Shown here: piece by piece, positions 1 through 12,402 of the stretch
Layout of the letters: every line of letters begins with the position of its first letter
How positions within the stretch are numbered: position 1 is the first letter of the stretch
Assembly: GCA_016648135.1 (NCBI GenBank)
Contig: JADDOH010024954.1
Coordinates: 1 to 64,000 of the forward strand
Direction of reading: 5' to 3'
Source: Agrypnia vestita
Taxonomy: Eukaryota; Arthropoda; Insecta; Trichoptera; Phryganeidae
Length of the DNA stretch: 64,000 bases
Position numbers and translations under genes: made by a program
The notes under the pieces: generated by a model
Databases searched by the model: none
What the model was told of the DNA's origin: nothing
The model's input: the letters and a program-made list of their open reading frames with translations, nothing else

Positions 1-1320
1 GCAATTGCTAAACATACTATGTTCCGTGGCCCTATATTATTTACCTATCATTCCTACGGACTGAAACCACTGCATCTGGGGTAGCTGCGCTTCCAGAGTG
101 CGCGATCCTCTGCTTCCATGCCCTCTCCGCTCGATCCCCCATTGTCCTACCTGTATGGGATCGACCGCCATCCACTGGAAAGGTTAGTGACGTGCCGTTA
201 TCACATGCGCATGCACATATAGAGTACATAGATCCTCTGAAAGCCCTCGAGTCCTTCGTAGCCGCTCCTATGGATGATTCCGTCTTCGACGCCCTCGCTG
301 ATTGATAATTTTATCTTCCGCCGTTATCTCGCTGTGCTTATTCCTTACGATCTTTTATATTTACTCTGCATTATCTTTATATCAATTACATTGTTACGTT
401 TATTTACTAGCCGGCCTGAGTCCCGTCACCTGTATCTGGCCCTATGTCTCATTCTAGTGGTACGTTGGGTTCTAATGGATAAGGGGTTTGTAGAAGGTAT
501 GTGTAAATGTATGTGTACGCGGAAAATGTGGTTGCTTTAAATTCGGCCCCTCCGTACCCAAAGGCTCATCGGTGACTGATCCCATCTTCCTTCTCCCGAC
601 ACGAGTTCCGGATACGTTGACCTGAGCCTGGATGCGCCTTTTCATGTTGGGCCTCTTCTGTGCAAAGTACCGCACCATCCCTCGCGTCAGTGTCTGGCGT
701 CCGGGCTCAGAGCCAGTTTTCCCCCCGAATTCCAACTCCTCCAGGTTAAACTAAGTTAAACTACGGTCTATATACTGAAGCTACTGTAAAGATGGTCCCG
801 GGCCACCTGTCAAGTCAAAAATATGCGAGTGGGGAGGGGGAGTTTCCTAGGCTCCCCAACCCTCGCCTGTGAGCAACTACAGCCCATTGGCCATTCGCGA
901 CACTACAGTGACTGCAATCACCCTCCCAGGTAGTACTTATTATAATCTGGTATGCATCAATACGTTCAATCCATTCCAGACGAGGGAAGACATCCGCACG
1001 GGTGTTGTGCCACCCGTGAAGAGCCCCCTCATACACTACGTACGAATAGATACATACTAATAAAATATAATATACATACATATACATACATATACAAGAC
1101 ATAAATAAATACTTGTAATGGTTGGTTGCCATGTGGTTTCACGAGGCCATGACCCCTCGTATTAGTAGATGGAAAGGTGGATCTGGACAGTAGGGATATG
1201 CCTAGCCCCTGGCCAGGGATTTCGGTGTATTTTCTCCAAATGGTGTACAGCTAGAATCCTGCCATCGATGATGATGGGATCTGCCTAATTTTCTCCGGCT
1301 GATGTGTAACTGGAACCCTG
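1..1320. other. no recognisable gene
   Basis: I see no convincing coding region here. The open frames are short, overlap on both strands and carry no known motif. The sequence keeps many CpG dinucleotides and is more balanced in composition than the 11-36 kb part of the window. It could be old mobile-element sequence. Confidence 0.5.
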
Positions 1321-2185
1321 CCTTCACTGATGAAGATGATGTTGTCACTATCGAAGCGTCACCTGATGATATTTATCTGAACCACCGCTAGTGATGATGA
1401 TGATGATGATGATACTATCGTAACGTTTCCTGACGATATATATCTGAGACACCGCTAATGATGATGATGATACTATCGGAACGCCTCCTGACTATATATG
1501 ACTGGGACACCGCTAATGATGATGATGATGATGATACTATTGAAACGTCTCCTGACGATATATAACTGGGACACTGCTAATAATGATGATGTTGATGATA
1601 CTATCGAAACGCCTCCTGACGATATATAGCTGAACCACCGCTAGTGATGATGATGATGATGATGATACTATCGTAACGTCTCCTGACTATATATAGCCGA
1701 AACACCGCTAATGATGATGATAATACTATCGTAACGACTCCTGACGATATATAGCTGAAACACCGCTAATGATGATGATGATGATGATGATGCTATCGAA
1801 ACGCCCCCTGACTATATATAACTGGGACACTGCTAATGATGATGTTGATGAAGATACTATCGAAACGCCTCCTGACTATATACAACTGGGACACTGCTAA
1901 TGATGGTGATGATGATGATGCTATTGAAACGTCTCCTGACAATATATAACTGGGACACTGCTAATGATGATGATGATACTATCGGAACGCCTCCTGACTA
2001 TATATGACTGGAACACCGCTAATGAAGATGATGATGATGATACTATCGAAACGCTTCCTGACTATATAACTGGGACACTGCTAATGATGATGATGATACT
2101 ATCGGAACGCCTCTTGACTATATATAACTGGGACACTGCTAATGATGATGATGATGATGATGCTGATCTGACTATCCCCCCCCGA
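1320..2185. repeat. minisatellite with nested GAT microsatellite
   Basis: About thirteen tandem units are visible. Each unit has a core of about 45 bp (ACTATCGAAACGCCTCCTGA, then a short TATATA segment, then CTGGGACACCGCTAAT) followed by a variable run of GAT triplets, so unit length changes from about 58 to 70 bp with GAT copy number. Core units differ by a few substitutions, for example CGAAACG against CGTAACG. Confidence 0.9.
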
Positions 2186-2620
2186 CGATGCACAGACGTA
2201 TGAGCACGTAAATAAATAAGTTGATAAATAAATAAATAAATAAATTAATAAAATTAATCAATTAATAAATTAAGCAATTAATAAATTAATAAGTAATTAA
2301 ACAAATGAATAAATAAATAAATATATTATTAATTAATTAATAAATCAGTCAATCAAACAAATAAATGAATAAATAAGTATATAATTAATTAACTTATCAA
2401 TCAATCAATCAATTAATTAAATAAACAAATAGATAAATAAATAATTTATAAATAGGTGAATAAATAAATGAATGAATGACTGAATGAAAATAAATAAATA
2501 AACAAATAAATAAATATATATATATGAATAGACAAATAAATACCTAATTAATTAATTAATTATTCAATCACTCAATCAATTAAATAAATAAATAGAAGTA
2601 AATAAATAAGTTCGGCGTCG
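2186..2620. repeat. AAAT/AATA low-complexity tract
   Basis: About 430 bp of imperfect tetranucleotide repeat (AAAT, AATA, AATC, ATTA variants), starting right after the GAT minisatellite. It carries no coding signal. Confidence 0.9.
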
Positions 2621-3720
2621 AGCACACGGGCCGCCCGATCCCTGGAAGTTCACACACATGCAGAGAAGGGTTAATTTGGGCAAATTAATTCGCCCCTATT
2701 ATGGTCAGTACGGATTCGGCATGCAAACAAACACCTGTGGATAAAAGTATATTTAAAGTTTACGGTACAGGGGTTAACTTTCACTGTCGGCGCTCCTTCC
2801 GTCTCTGTCTGGGGTGTCGAACCCGAGACCATTCTTCTTAATCGTGCGCCACCTTTATATATCGTTATAATCTCAAAACGGAAAGAGGATGACATGACTT
2901 ACCCATCTGCCGCCGATTATATCCATTCCAGTGCATCGTAGTTTCACTTTATGTACCTCACTTTATACCTAAGGATTGCGAACACTTGCCTTGCACGCGC
3001 ATACGATTCACAGGCCCCTAATTAACTATAGTTCGCGACCTAACCTTTGATCCTGCCATCACGCGTTTTTAAGTTTCCGTAGCTGGGGCTTAGTATCCAG
3101 CCTCTGTAACTATACGGTGTATATACTCTAACCAAACCGAAACTAGACATTATTTTCTTTTCTTTAAATTTATATTCCTCGAGATACTGGAATTAGACTC
3201 TAGCTCGACAATTGTAAGTATTTATATATCTTAATAATACTGCAACATAGTCCTTATTTCCGTCTTACGCATCCGTACTTCCCGGGTCACCGAAACTAAA
3301 CTCTAATCCTAATGATCATACTCTAATGATCATATTTATTACCGTTACCCGTTATTTTCCGATGTTACCTATTCTTATATTTATCCGAAATACCGGGATT
3401 AAGCTTTGAATCTAGGATTCCATGCATTTATAAGTTTTAACAAACCCGCGAAGCGACCACTTGTCCACTTGTTTTTATCATTTATCGAGGATGCCGCGGA
3501 CAAGTAGGTGCCACAGAACAGTCAATTGTTTCTATAATAAAACCCCACTAGTCTACATCTTGATAAGGTCAATACATATTACTTTTAGGGTCCGCCGATT
3601 TAGTTTTATTCTTAATATTATTCTTAATATAAATTTATTATCATCTCGAATATTTGATATCTACTCTCCGGCAAATTTTAATATAGTTTAAATCATTTTA
3701 ATATAGTTTATCATTTTAAT
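2621..3720. other. no recognisable gene
   Basis: No gene or known element is seen. Near 3678-3730 a 16-bp unit (ATTTTAATATAGTTTA) is repeated three times. Some faint matches to the satellite consensus of the next region may reach back to about 3130. Confidence 0.4.
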
Positions 3721-3729
3721 ATAGTTTAA

Positions 3730-5260
3730 AAATAACGGGATTCTGTAATTTTTACAAGTATAAACAACCCCAATCTTACCGAAACCATTTTATGTAGTGA
3801 AAGACGCGGGATTTATATTCTTCCTAAAATGTAAAATGAACCCGGTCTAGATGAAACATCCTTATTTAGTTTCAGGACAACGAGGTTTACGCGTTCCACG
3901 AGGAATATGATATAACCCGATCTAAACGAAGGTAATTTTATATAATTTTAGGACAGCGGAACTTACAAATTTCATAAAGTATATCGTGAAGCCAATCTAG
4001 GCGGAGACACTACGTATATTTTAAACAGAGTAAGAGTTTAAATTTTACCATCAAGTCTAATACACCGCAAGAATGTCCTAGGCATAGTAAACAAAATAGC
4101 GGTCAAAACTGTAGTGTTTCTATGTTCACACGTTTTAGCTCAAAACGAATATTATAAGTTTCACAGTTATAATACAAGACGCGAATTTCTAAACGAAACA
4201 TTTTAAAATAGTTCTAACCGAAACCTATGTTTCATATTTATTAAATGAAGGCGCGAATTCTAAACGAAACACTAACATTGTTTAAAACGGGGCCCTATAT
4301 TTATATATGCTTAAAATGAAACGCGGATTCTCGAACGAAAGCATTTTGTATAACTAAATGTAACGAAATCTTATATAGTTTATAAATAAGAAGACCCGGC
4401 CCCAGGCGGTTTTTATATATTTTCAATATAACGAGGCCCTACAACATCTTTATAAGTATAATACAACCCCGGTCTATCGAAACAATGTACTAGAAGTTTT
4501 TATATGTTTGAATACATGATATACGTTTTTTTTTTATACGCGTTTTTATACGCGAGATTTACGTTTTCGTACAATACAAAGTAACCCAAATTATACAACC
4601 GCGAAGTTTACATCACTCCTAAAGTATAACCAGAACTAATTGAAACATTTTTTCATAGTTTAAGTCCGCGAGGCAAATATCTTTCATAAAATATAAAATA
4701 ACCCGAATCAAATTAAACATATTTTTACCTTATAGACTTTCCCCAACGCGCGTAATAATCCCGGCCACATGAAACGTTTTTATATGTTTTAATAGCGCGG
4801 GACCTATGTTTTCCTATATAATATAAGATAACCCGGGCCGAACGGAAGCAATTTTATATACTTTATAAAATAGTGAAACTTGTACTTCTGTAAAACCGTA
4901 AATAAACCCCGACCCCCACGAGATTATTTTATATAATTTTTTAGAATAATGAAATTTCATACATCTGTAAAATTGTAAATAAGTCCCGATTCTCACGAGA
5001 TTATTTTATATAATTTTCTAGAATAATGGAATTTATACATCTGTGAAATTGTAAATAAACCCCGATTCTCACGAGATTATTTTATATAATTTTCTAGAAT
5101 AATGGAATTTATACATCTGTGAAATTGTAAATAAACCCCGATTCTCACGGAATTACTCTATATAATTTTAAACGAAATGAAAATCTAGATTATTATGGGC
5201 TGAACCTGATACCCCGCGAGATCAGCTATATATTTTTCACTAGACGTATTTTTAATCCCA
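3730..5260. repeat. decaying ~76-bp satellite array
   Basis: Units begin with a motif like AACCCGGTCTAAACGAAAC, then a T/A-rich stretch around TTTTATATAATTTT, a GCGAGG-like patch and CATAAAATATAA. Anchors at about 3767, 3841, 3917 and 3991 are 74-76 bp apart. The copies at 4921, 4998 and 5074 are nearly identical with 76-77 bp spacing, while units to the left are heavily diverged. This is an old satellite with a younger homogenised core at 4840-5160. Confidence 0.75.
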
Positions 5261-5427
5261 GAATTTATTCGCTATAATTTTAACGGACTCTTACTATTAA
5301 ACATAAACAAAAAAAATTATTAAAATAAACTAAATATTCTTTCGATAACTAAAATAAACCCGGTCTAATCGAAACATTTCATATAACGAAATATTATATG
5401 CCTTACAAATGTAAAAATTAAAATGAG

Positions 5428-5995
5428 ACCTCGCGTATTTAGCAAAGATAGGTATTTTATAAGACTTATTTAAAATCGAATCTGTTAGTAACAACTCCTT
5501 TATCTTTTAACAACTTCCCGCGTGTTTAGCATAAAATAGGTATCTTTATAACGCACAGCTAGTTTCCAGAGATCCGCCAATACTATACTTAGTAAAACGA
5601 AAATTTAACTAAATTTGAACTCTACCGTTTCCTGAAATTCTGCGAATATTATTCTGTGAACCTAGTAAGACGACAAAAATAATTAACTTTATAGAACATA
5701 GTGATTTCCGAAGTTCCGATATGCCAGATTAATTACCTTTATAAAATAAAATCAAACCCGTACTCTGAGTTAAAACCCTTTTAACAGGACCTCGCGTATT
5801 TAGCATAAGATAGGTATTTTTACAAGACTTATTAACAATTTCCCGCGTGTTTAGCATAAAATAGGTATCTTTATAACGCACAGCTAGTTTCCGGAGATCT
5901 GCAAATATCAGTTCTATATATGCCGGACTAATCAACTTAATAAAGCGCAGTAATTTCCGAAGTTCTAATATGCCAAATTAATTACCCTTTATAAA
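5428..5995. repeat. diverged direct duplication (offset about 250-360 bp)
   Basis: The segment with CCTCGCGTATTTAGCA, GATAGGTATTTT and CCCGCGTGTTTAGCATAAAA at about 5430-5580 recurs at about 5790-5905 with high identity. A second shared segment (TTCCGATATGCCAGATTAAT, then ATAAAATCAAACCCGTAC) occurs near 5712 and 5957. No gene is visible inside. Confidence 0.7.
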
Positions 5996-7968
5996 ATAAA
6001 ATCAAACCCGTACCCCCCTTTTCTTTTAACGTGAGCAATCAACAATGTCGAAGAGTATATTTACCCGTACACCACTTTCACTTGAAGTTAAACTATAATT
6101 TTCAACCACTGGGACACTCTAAGTCGACGGTAACTTTCACTCAAAAAAACAACCGACGCGGATTTCGCACCCCCGTAGACGTTCACACCAACTGCCTGAA
6201 TTCTGACTCCGCGTTACCTCTAATACCCCTCCCAGCAGCCAAAGGTCCTAAGTCGTGTGTTTCCAGGATTTTCAATATCCTACTTTCCTTGAAACCAAAA
6301 TCTTTGTTCCTAAGATTCAGTTTGGCAAAAAAAAACCATATCTCCTCTTGGATATGTCAGTTGACCCCACCTTCTGTTGCCGTCTCTGTCTCCGTCCCTG
6401 TGCCTGTTTTGGGACGGACTCAGTGGCTTCGGACGATTTAAATTCGCTTCACAAGCGCGATAATTAATTTTTAATATTTAATTTCTAAGTTCAGTCCATA
6501 TTGTCGTTTGATCAACCGTAACCACAATCTATCGGGTACTCCCCTAATCATAGTTGATGTTTCTTCATTATCTACCATTATCATGTCCCGTTCCCTCGTA
6601 TTTTCACTCGTCTTTATCGGAAATTTAACGATCCTTGGCTGCTATATCATTGTATCAATTTCCCTACACTCAACATGTACACACTGCATACCTAGATAAA
6701 ACAATCGTTCAAAGGTACTATACCTAATTTTAAATTAATTTTGGGCGATCTTTTCTCGTGGATCATCCAATGAATCCTGTCTTATGCCCGCGGCTCCCCG
6801 CGCACAGGGACGTATTAGGTCCCTCCGTTGCGGAATTTAAACATAATTTGTAACCATTTATTATTATTTTTATTGGCAGTAAGATTGATCCACAAAATAA
6901 CTATGTTACATAGACAGTGAATATTCTCGAACAATATAATACTGGAAGAGTACTATTCGCTATAACACAATAAACTATTAATGTAAGTTAAAGTAAATTT
7001 TTAAATTCAGTGGAAAATTTTTAAGATCGTTTTGCTTTTAATTTTTCCCAAAACAAAATAAATAAATAAATAAATAAACACACAAATACACACTCACACA
7101 ACCCCACTATTGGACATGTTTTTCTTATTCTTTTATCGATTGTATGTATGTGTTTTCGCGTAATTGGCCCAAAACTCTGTACATCAATTATTGTCTTTTC
7201 TTCAAAGATTGATTAATTATATGGCTGTAAGAAACCCAATAAATGAAAATAAATAAAATAAATAAGTAAATAAACCTCCAGTGCCGCAGGCAAGGCGTCG
7301 GATTAATTCAGTGCTTATTTATTGCCAAGGTACTGGACGCCTCCGCTGATAACTATATACCACTCACCATGTTCTTAGAGGTGTGTTGAAAGATTGCTAG
7401 TATCTGTCGAATCGGTCTCAAGTAGTTGTCTGTATTTGTACGTTTATCATTATTACATGCTCTTGCTATATCCGTTCCACTTCACATTATTGTTCCTCCC
7501 GTCTTCGAATTTCTATCACACTATGTTCTCCTATGTTTTTGGTACTTATATGCTTGCTTTTTACTTGCATTTACTCCTATATATATTTGTTTCATTTATC
7601 CATCCATCTATAAGATCCCCATACGCTTTATCCTTTTATTTCATGTGTATATGGGCCGCAAATTCATATTATTTTATTTACAATATTCTTATCTGGATAC
7701 ACTTGTTCAATTATGTTTTGTGGGTTATTACTACCAAACCCGGCGAAATCTGAGCTAGAATAGCCAATCGCATACACGTTATCCGTTCCTGATGAGACTA
7801 CGCTAATGTCGGACAGGTTTGTAGTGATTACATAGTTAATATATTGTATCTATATTTGAGTATATTATTTTCTTGTCGTGCCATTAATATGCTTACACGT
7901 TATCGTTATCTCTTTCCTAACTGTATATACCGTCATTGCGCAATTACCTATCTGTTGTAAAAGCCTGA
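5996..7968. other. no recognisable gene
   Basis: Open frames on the plus strand at about 6031-6441 and 7394-7758 have no start context, motif or coherent composition. The second pair is a hydrophobic reading of T-rich DNA. Short AAAT runs occur near 7055-7085 and 7240-7275. Confidence 0.5.
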
Positions 7969-8284
7969 AGAGCGTTAGTCTACAGATAAATATAATAGAA
8001 TTATAGTTAACTTTCCTATCCGCCCACGTTATCCGACTCCCGCGAAACGAAAATGAATCATTATTCGCTTCTCGACAGAGCGTTAGTCTACAGATAAATA
8101 TAATGGAATTATAGTTAACTTTCCTATCTGCCTACGTTATCCGACTCCCGCGAAACGAAAATGAATCATTATTCGCTTCTCGACAGAGCGTTAGTCTACA
8201 GATAAATATAATGGAATTATAGTTAACTTTCCTATCTGCCTACGTTATCCGATTCCCGCGAAACGAAAATAAATCATTATCCGC
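7969..8284. repeat. 108-bp tandem repeat, three copies
   Basis: Copies start at about 7969, 8077 and 8185 with exact 108-bp spacing. The start is AGAGCGTTAGTCTACAGATA, and CGACTCCCGCGAAACGAAAA lies near the end of each unit. Copies differ by only a few bases, so the triplication is recent. Confidence 0.92.
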
Positions 8285-11050
8285 TCAGTTAAGGTCACCC
8301 CTCTGGTACATCGTATACGTTTTATCCGTGCTTCACGGCCAATTCCTATAAATTATTTATGGGGCGTTTTCCTCTCGCGATCCCCCGATTAGACCTGCCT
8401 TCCTTACTTTCGCTTATATCTATGCATCTCTGTTGCACGGGAATCCACTCGAGATGAAGATATACGGCTCTTAAACGGTTTCAAAAACCCAGCAAAAAAA
8501 GCCCATAATTCAGAAACCTCGTGGAACTGTCAATATCATCGTCACCTTAGAGTAGACGTTAATCGGTTTTTTAACGGCCCAAACTGCAATAACCGCGACC
8601 CAAATCTACGAAAGCCGTGTTCAGTATTTTTTATGGGAAGCACATGTGGACCGCTCGGACCGCATCGATCGTCAACCATTTGTACCAAACACGGCTTTAC
8701 CACAAGATTAATATGATTTATAAGAATTGAATAGTAACTGCCCGTAACCTATATCCGATCAATCGCTACTAACTCCCTCCCAATACTAGCGTTTCATCAT
8801 CCCCAAATTTTTGTAGCCCCAATACTCCGCCAGGTGGGTTTAGCTCAATTTTTTCCCACGTAGCATTTAAATTATCTTAGAGTTCAAAAAAAAAATAATA
8901 AAAAAAAAAAATCTATAGAAACAGGTGATTCATCACAATGTTAATTGAAAATTTTTGCGATGAATCAAAACTTATAAAAATATTTTTTTAAATAGCGTTG
9001 GAAACAGATACCTATGTCGTTAGTGTCCACTCTAATGACTAATTTCAAAATTGCTAGCAAATATTATTTGTCCATTGATATCAGCAATTTTCATACGGGA
9101 ATGGAATTCGGATTGAGGTCACATATTACTTACTCTTCCTGGTTTATGAACCTTTCACCTCATCAACATCTATAAAGGCCCCTTTTTAATTTAGGTCAAA
9201 TTTTACAATGTCACCTCATTGCTCACTCGGTAGGTCACGATAAAGTTGATAACATATTCTTCTTCCAGCGTGAAAAACATATTCTTCAACCATGAAGTGA
9301 TAGTGCCGATTTCATCCTCTAAATTGGTCAGGTTTACCATTTGTCGAGAGGTCGATGGCTATGAATCTTTATCAATTTAAAAAAAATGTAAAAATCAGAA
9401 AATCTTCAGGTAATATATCCGGAAAAAAATAATTTAATTAAAACACTTTATATAAAAATTCTGTATATGTTAATTGAAAATTTTTGCGATGAATCAAAAC
9501 TTATAAAAATATTTTTTTAAATAGCGTTGGAAACAGATACCTACGTCGTTAGTGACTAAATGAGGGAATCCCTCACGGCTGCGAGGCGCGCGCAGATAGC
9601 TCCCCGTAGCACGGTTGCTTGAGTACTAAATGTATCGGTTCTAGTCGCATTAACATCCCTCAGGAATGGTAAGTAGGTACAGCTGGAGTGGAAGCAACAA
9701 TTATTATGCTTTCTTTACTTTTATGGTATATTTTATTTTAGGTATTTTATTGCTGTTCTTTTTCCTTTTCTTCTTTTTTCATTATTATTTTAATTATTTC
9801 TCTTTTTCTTCATTTTTCTCATTTTTATATTTTCTCTTCATGTGCTTCAATATAACATATATGTTATTTGCAATCTATGGCGGACCAGGTCTTGCACTTA
9901 TAACCTGGTTACGCTGGAATAAACACATTATTTTTATTAACATTAATTTAGACCAATTTTGGTAAGAGTAACCGTCATTACGCCACTGCTCCCGGGTTAA
10001 TGGATATTCACACAAACTATTAATTTATTCTGGGTTCTTACCCAGAATATGATATCCTAGAGAGCCATCGTAAGTCTATCGCGAATTGCTCCAAGAAATC
10101 TCAATCACATTATCTCTTTCGACAATTTTCATTCCTCAAATCCACCTTTAGCATATTTAATCAAAATAAGATTATATGGTCTGAGTCTGAAGTCATGCAA
10201 AATAGGCTGCCTTACTGCAAGTTACCAGATACAAATAAATATATGAACAATTGTGTTCCCTGCGAATCGTTATAGGACCAAATGACAGTTAATGTACATA
10301 CTTGTGGCGGATTCCACTACACGGGCGGTATCTGGCGTTCAGGGGGACCAACGGACCTACAGGCGGCGGGCGGCAAGACCAGCACTCCCTTTCCGCCTGC
10401 TCGACCGCCAACACCGTAGGCCCGGGTAACGCGTCGTGACTTCCCAAATTGTTACACGATCGACGTTTAGACCCGCGCGTACAGATATATACTAACCTCA
10501 ATCGAGTCCGCGTTTAGAGCAACCTCTTTAACTAACCATATATTAGCATCATCCAACTTACCTTTGTAACTATCTTGAATAAACTCCTTGTAAATTGTAC
10601 ATATGACACAAAAGTGCTTCATTCCGTAGAAGTTAGCTACCCGCGACGGCCCCCACAGTTTTGAGCCAGAGGAGCTGCCAAAAGTAAGTACAAATCCGAT
10701 ATATACCCTAGACGCACTGTTTGCAGCCTCAGAGTGCGAACGAGATGGGGATCTTATAGGCCTTCCCCATATACTGATAATTCAAATAATTGCTTGGAAA
10801 GACGCTAAGATGGTTACCTTGTTATCTAAATATGTCGCAGTCGGGCCCGCTATCAGTGTTGAAAGATACAACGAAAATATAAAACCAAAATATCTGTTCC
10901 AAAACCTCGGAAAGCAAATTAATATAATGCTCATAGGAGCGGGGGGGATTATCCAAGAATATAGTCCCGTTGTTCATACAATGAAACTAAGTATTTCACT
11001 ATATAATTTAATGTCCTGTTAATTTAATCTGACTAAAATAATCGTCATCT
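8285..11050. other. no recognisable gene
   Basis: An 87-bp direct repeat occurs at 8938-9025 and 9467-9554 (shared core TTTTTGCGATGAATCAAAAC) with essentially one mismatch and 529-bp offset. The GC-rich patch at 10,280-10,500 holds no convincing frame. The T-rich frame at 9666-9965 is judged non-coding. Confidence 0.5.
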
Positions 11051-11055
11051 AAATT

Positions 11056-11187
11056 AAACAAACCAAACCTAATAACCTAACCTAACCAAACCTAATAACC
11101 TAACCAAACCAAACCTAATAACCTAACCTAACCAAACCTAATAACCTAACCAAACCAAACCTAATAACCTAACCTAACCTAACCTCA
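11056..11187. repeat. interstitial telomere-like CCTAA array
   Basis: Consists of CCTAA-based units, the complement of the TTAGG repeat typical of arthropod telomeres. It is organised as alternating 23-bp blocks: one ends CCTAACCTAACC, the other ends CCTAACCAAACC. Together they form a 46-bp dimer repeated about 2.5 times, ending in CCTAACCTAACCTAACCT. It sits inside the window, not at an end. Confidence 0.85.
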
Positions 11188-11491
11188 TATATTGCCTATG
11201 AAATGTTAAAATATGCAGTGCATTTTTCGAAACTTTAAAGTGTAATATCTTAATTAATACTTAATTTTTAAACGTAAATTATCGTTCATTTTGTTATTAG
11301 CATATTCAATAATAAAGTGAAATAATCATTTTCGTTGCATATGCATTGGGACCATTAATCTTGGATTTAGCCGGGCGGGGTTGATCTGATGGACAATTTC
11401 ATAGGGTGTTATCGTATTCACGTCAGAAGCTGTGAATAGTATCTATGGATAGCAAACTGTTTGTCAGATATAAATGTCAAAAATGCGTGCA
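11188..11491. other. AT-rich spacer, nothing recognised
   Basis: Sequence between the CCTAA array and the Helitron-like element. I see no gene or repeat here. Confidence 0.4.
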
Positions 11492-12402
11492 TCTATACCT
11501 ATAAAACTCAATGTCTGTCTGTCTGTCTGTTCTCTATAAAAGTCCACACCGTTTGTCTGATTCGATTCAAATTTTGCATACTTACCCGGCGGGTAACATA
11601 GGCAACATTTTCCCCCTTTTCTCTTACCCCTTCCCCTCCCCCTGACACATTTTCGATGCAAATCTGCACCGTTTGACCGATCGGACTCAAAATTTGGAAA
11701 CTTATTTTTAAGGCTCGGCAGGTAATATGTGGAACATTTTCCTCTATTATTTTAAGCCTTCCCCTCCCTTGATATATTTTCGATGTAAATCAGTACCTTT
11801 TGACCGATCGGACTTAAATTTGGAAATTTATTCTTATGGACCCGGCGGGTAACATATTTCACATTTCCCCCCTATTCTTTCAACCCTTCCCATCCGCTGA
11901 TATATTTTTGATGCAAATCTGTACCGTTTGACCTGACCGATGGGACTCAAAATTTGGAAACTTATTCTTAAGGTCTCGGCAGGTATTATGTGCGACATTT
12001 CCCCCTATTCTTTTAACTCTTCCCCTACCCTGATATATTTTTGATGCAGATCTGTACCGTTTGACCGATCGGACAAAACATTTTGAAACTTATTTGTTAG
12101 GACCCGGCGGGTAACAAAAGTGACATTCCTTCCCTCCCCTTTTTACTTTTACCCGCCCTCTGATATATTTTAGATGCAAATCTGTACCGTTCGACCAATC
12201 GTACTCAAAATTTGCAAAATTATTCTTTAGGACTCAGCGTTTAACATTGGTGACATATCTTCCCTATACTTTTACCCTTTCCTCTCCCCCTGATATATTT
12301 TCGATACAAATCTATACCGTTCGAACCGAACCTTCGTTTACCCTCATAAATGTATTTCAAACTCAATCCTTAACCCGTGCAATGCCGAGTATAAACAGGT
12401 AG
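11492..12402 (+). mobile_element. non-autonomous Helitron-like element, family A
   Basis: The left end reads TCTATACCTATAAAACTC after a host A, followed by CTGTCTGTCTGT. The body has about six tandem units of 128-133 bp, marked by CCCGGCGGGTAACAT at 11585, 11713, 11841, 11974, 12103 and 12232, each with a CTGTACCGTTTGACCGATCG segment. The right end has a short hairpin-like CCCGTGCAATGCCGAG, then ATAAACAG and GTAG before a host T. Helitrons typically begin TC, end CTRR after a hairpin, and insert between A and T; here CTAG appears mutated to GTAG. No Rep/helicase is encoded. Confidence 0.6.

Noticed and set aside
6031..6441. A 136-codon plus-strand frame
   Set aside because: Begins at GTG, shows no motif and overlaps a second frame of similar length. 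Not supported as a gene.
7394..7758. Overlapping hydrophobic frames resembling membrane proteins
   Set aside because: T-rich DNA reads as Phe/Leu/Tyr/Ile in any frame. No start or family signal.
9666..9965. A 99-codon frame with FFFLFFFF runs
   Set aside because: Low-complexity T-tract translation, not a protein.
10289..10501. GC-rich patch as a possible exon
   Set aside because: No frame with a protein motif and no paired splice sites that I could support.
11464..11690. Frames reading TDRQT in several places (11.5, 46.5, 52.1 kb)
   Set aside because: Produced by the CTGTCTGTCTG head of the Helitron-like family A, not by a gene.
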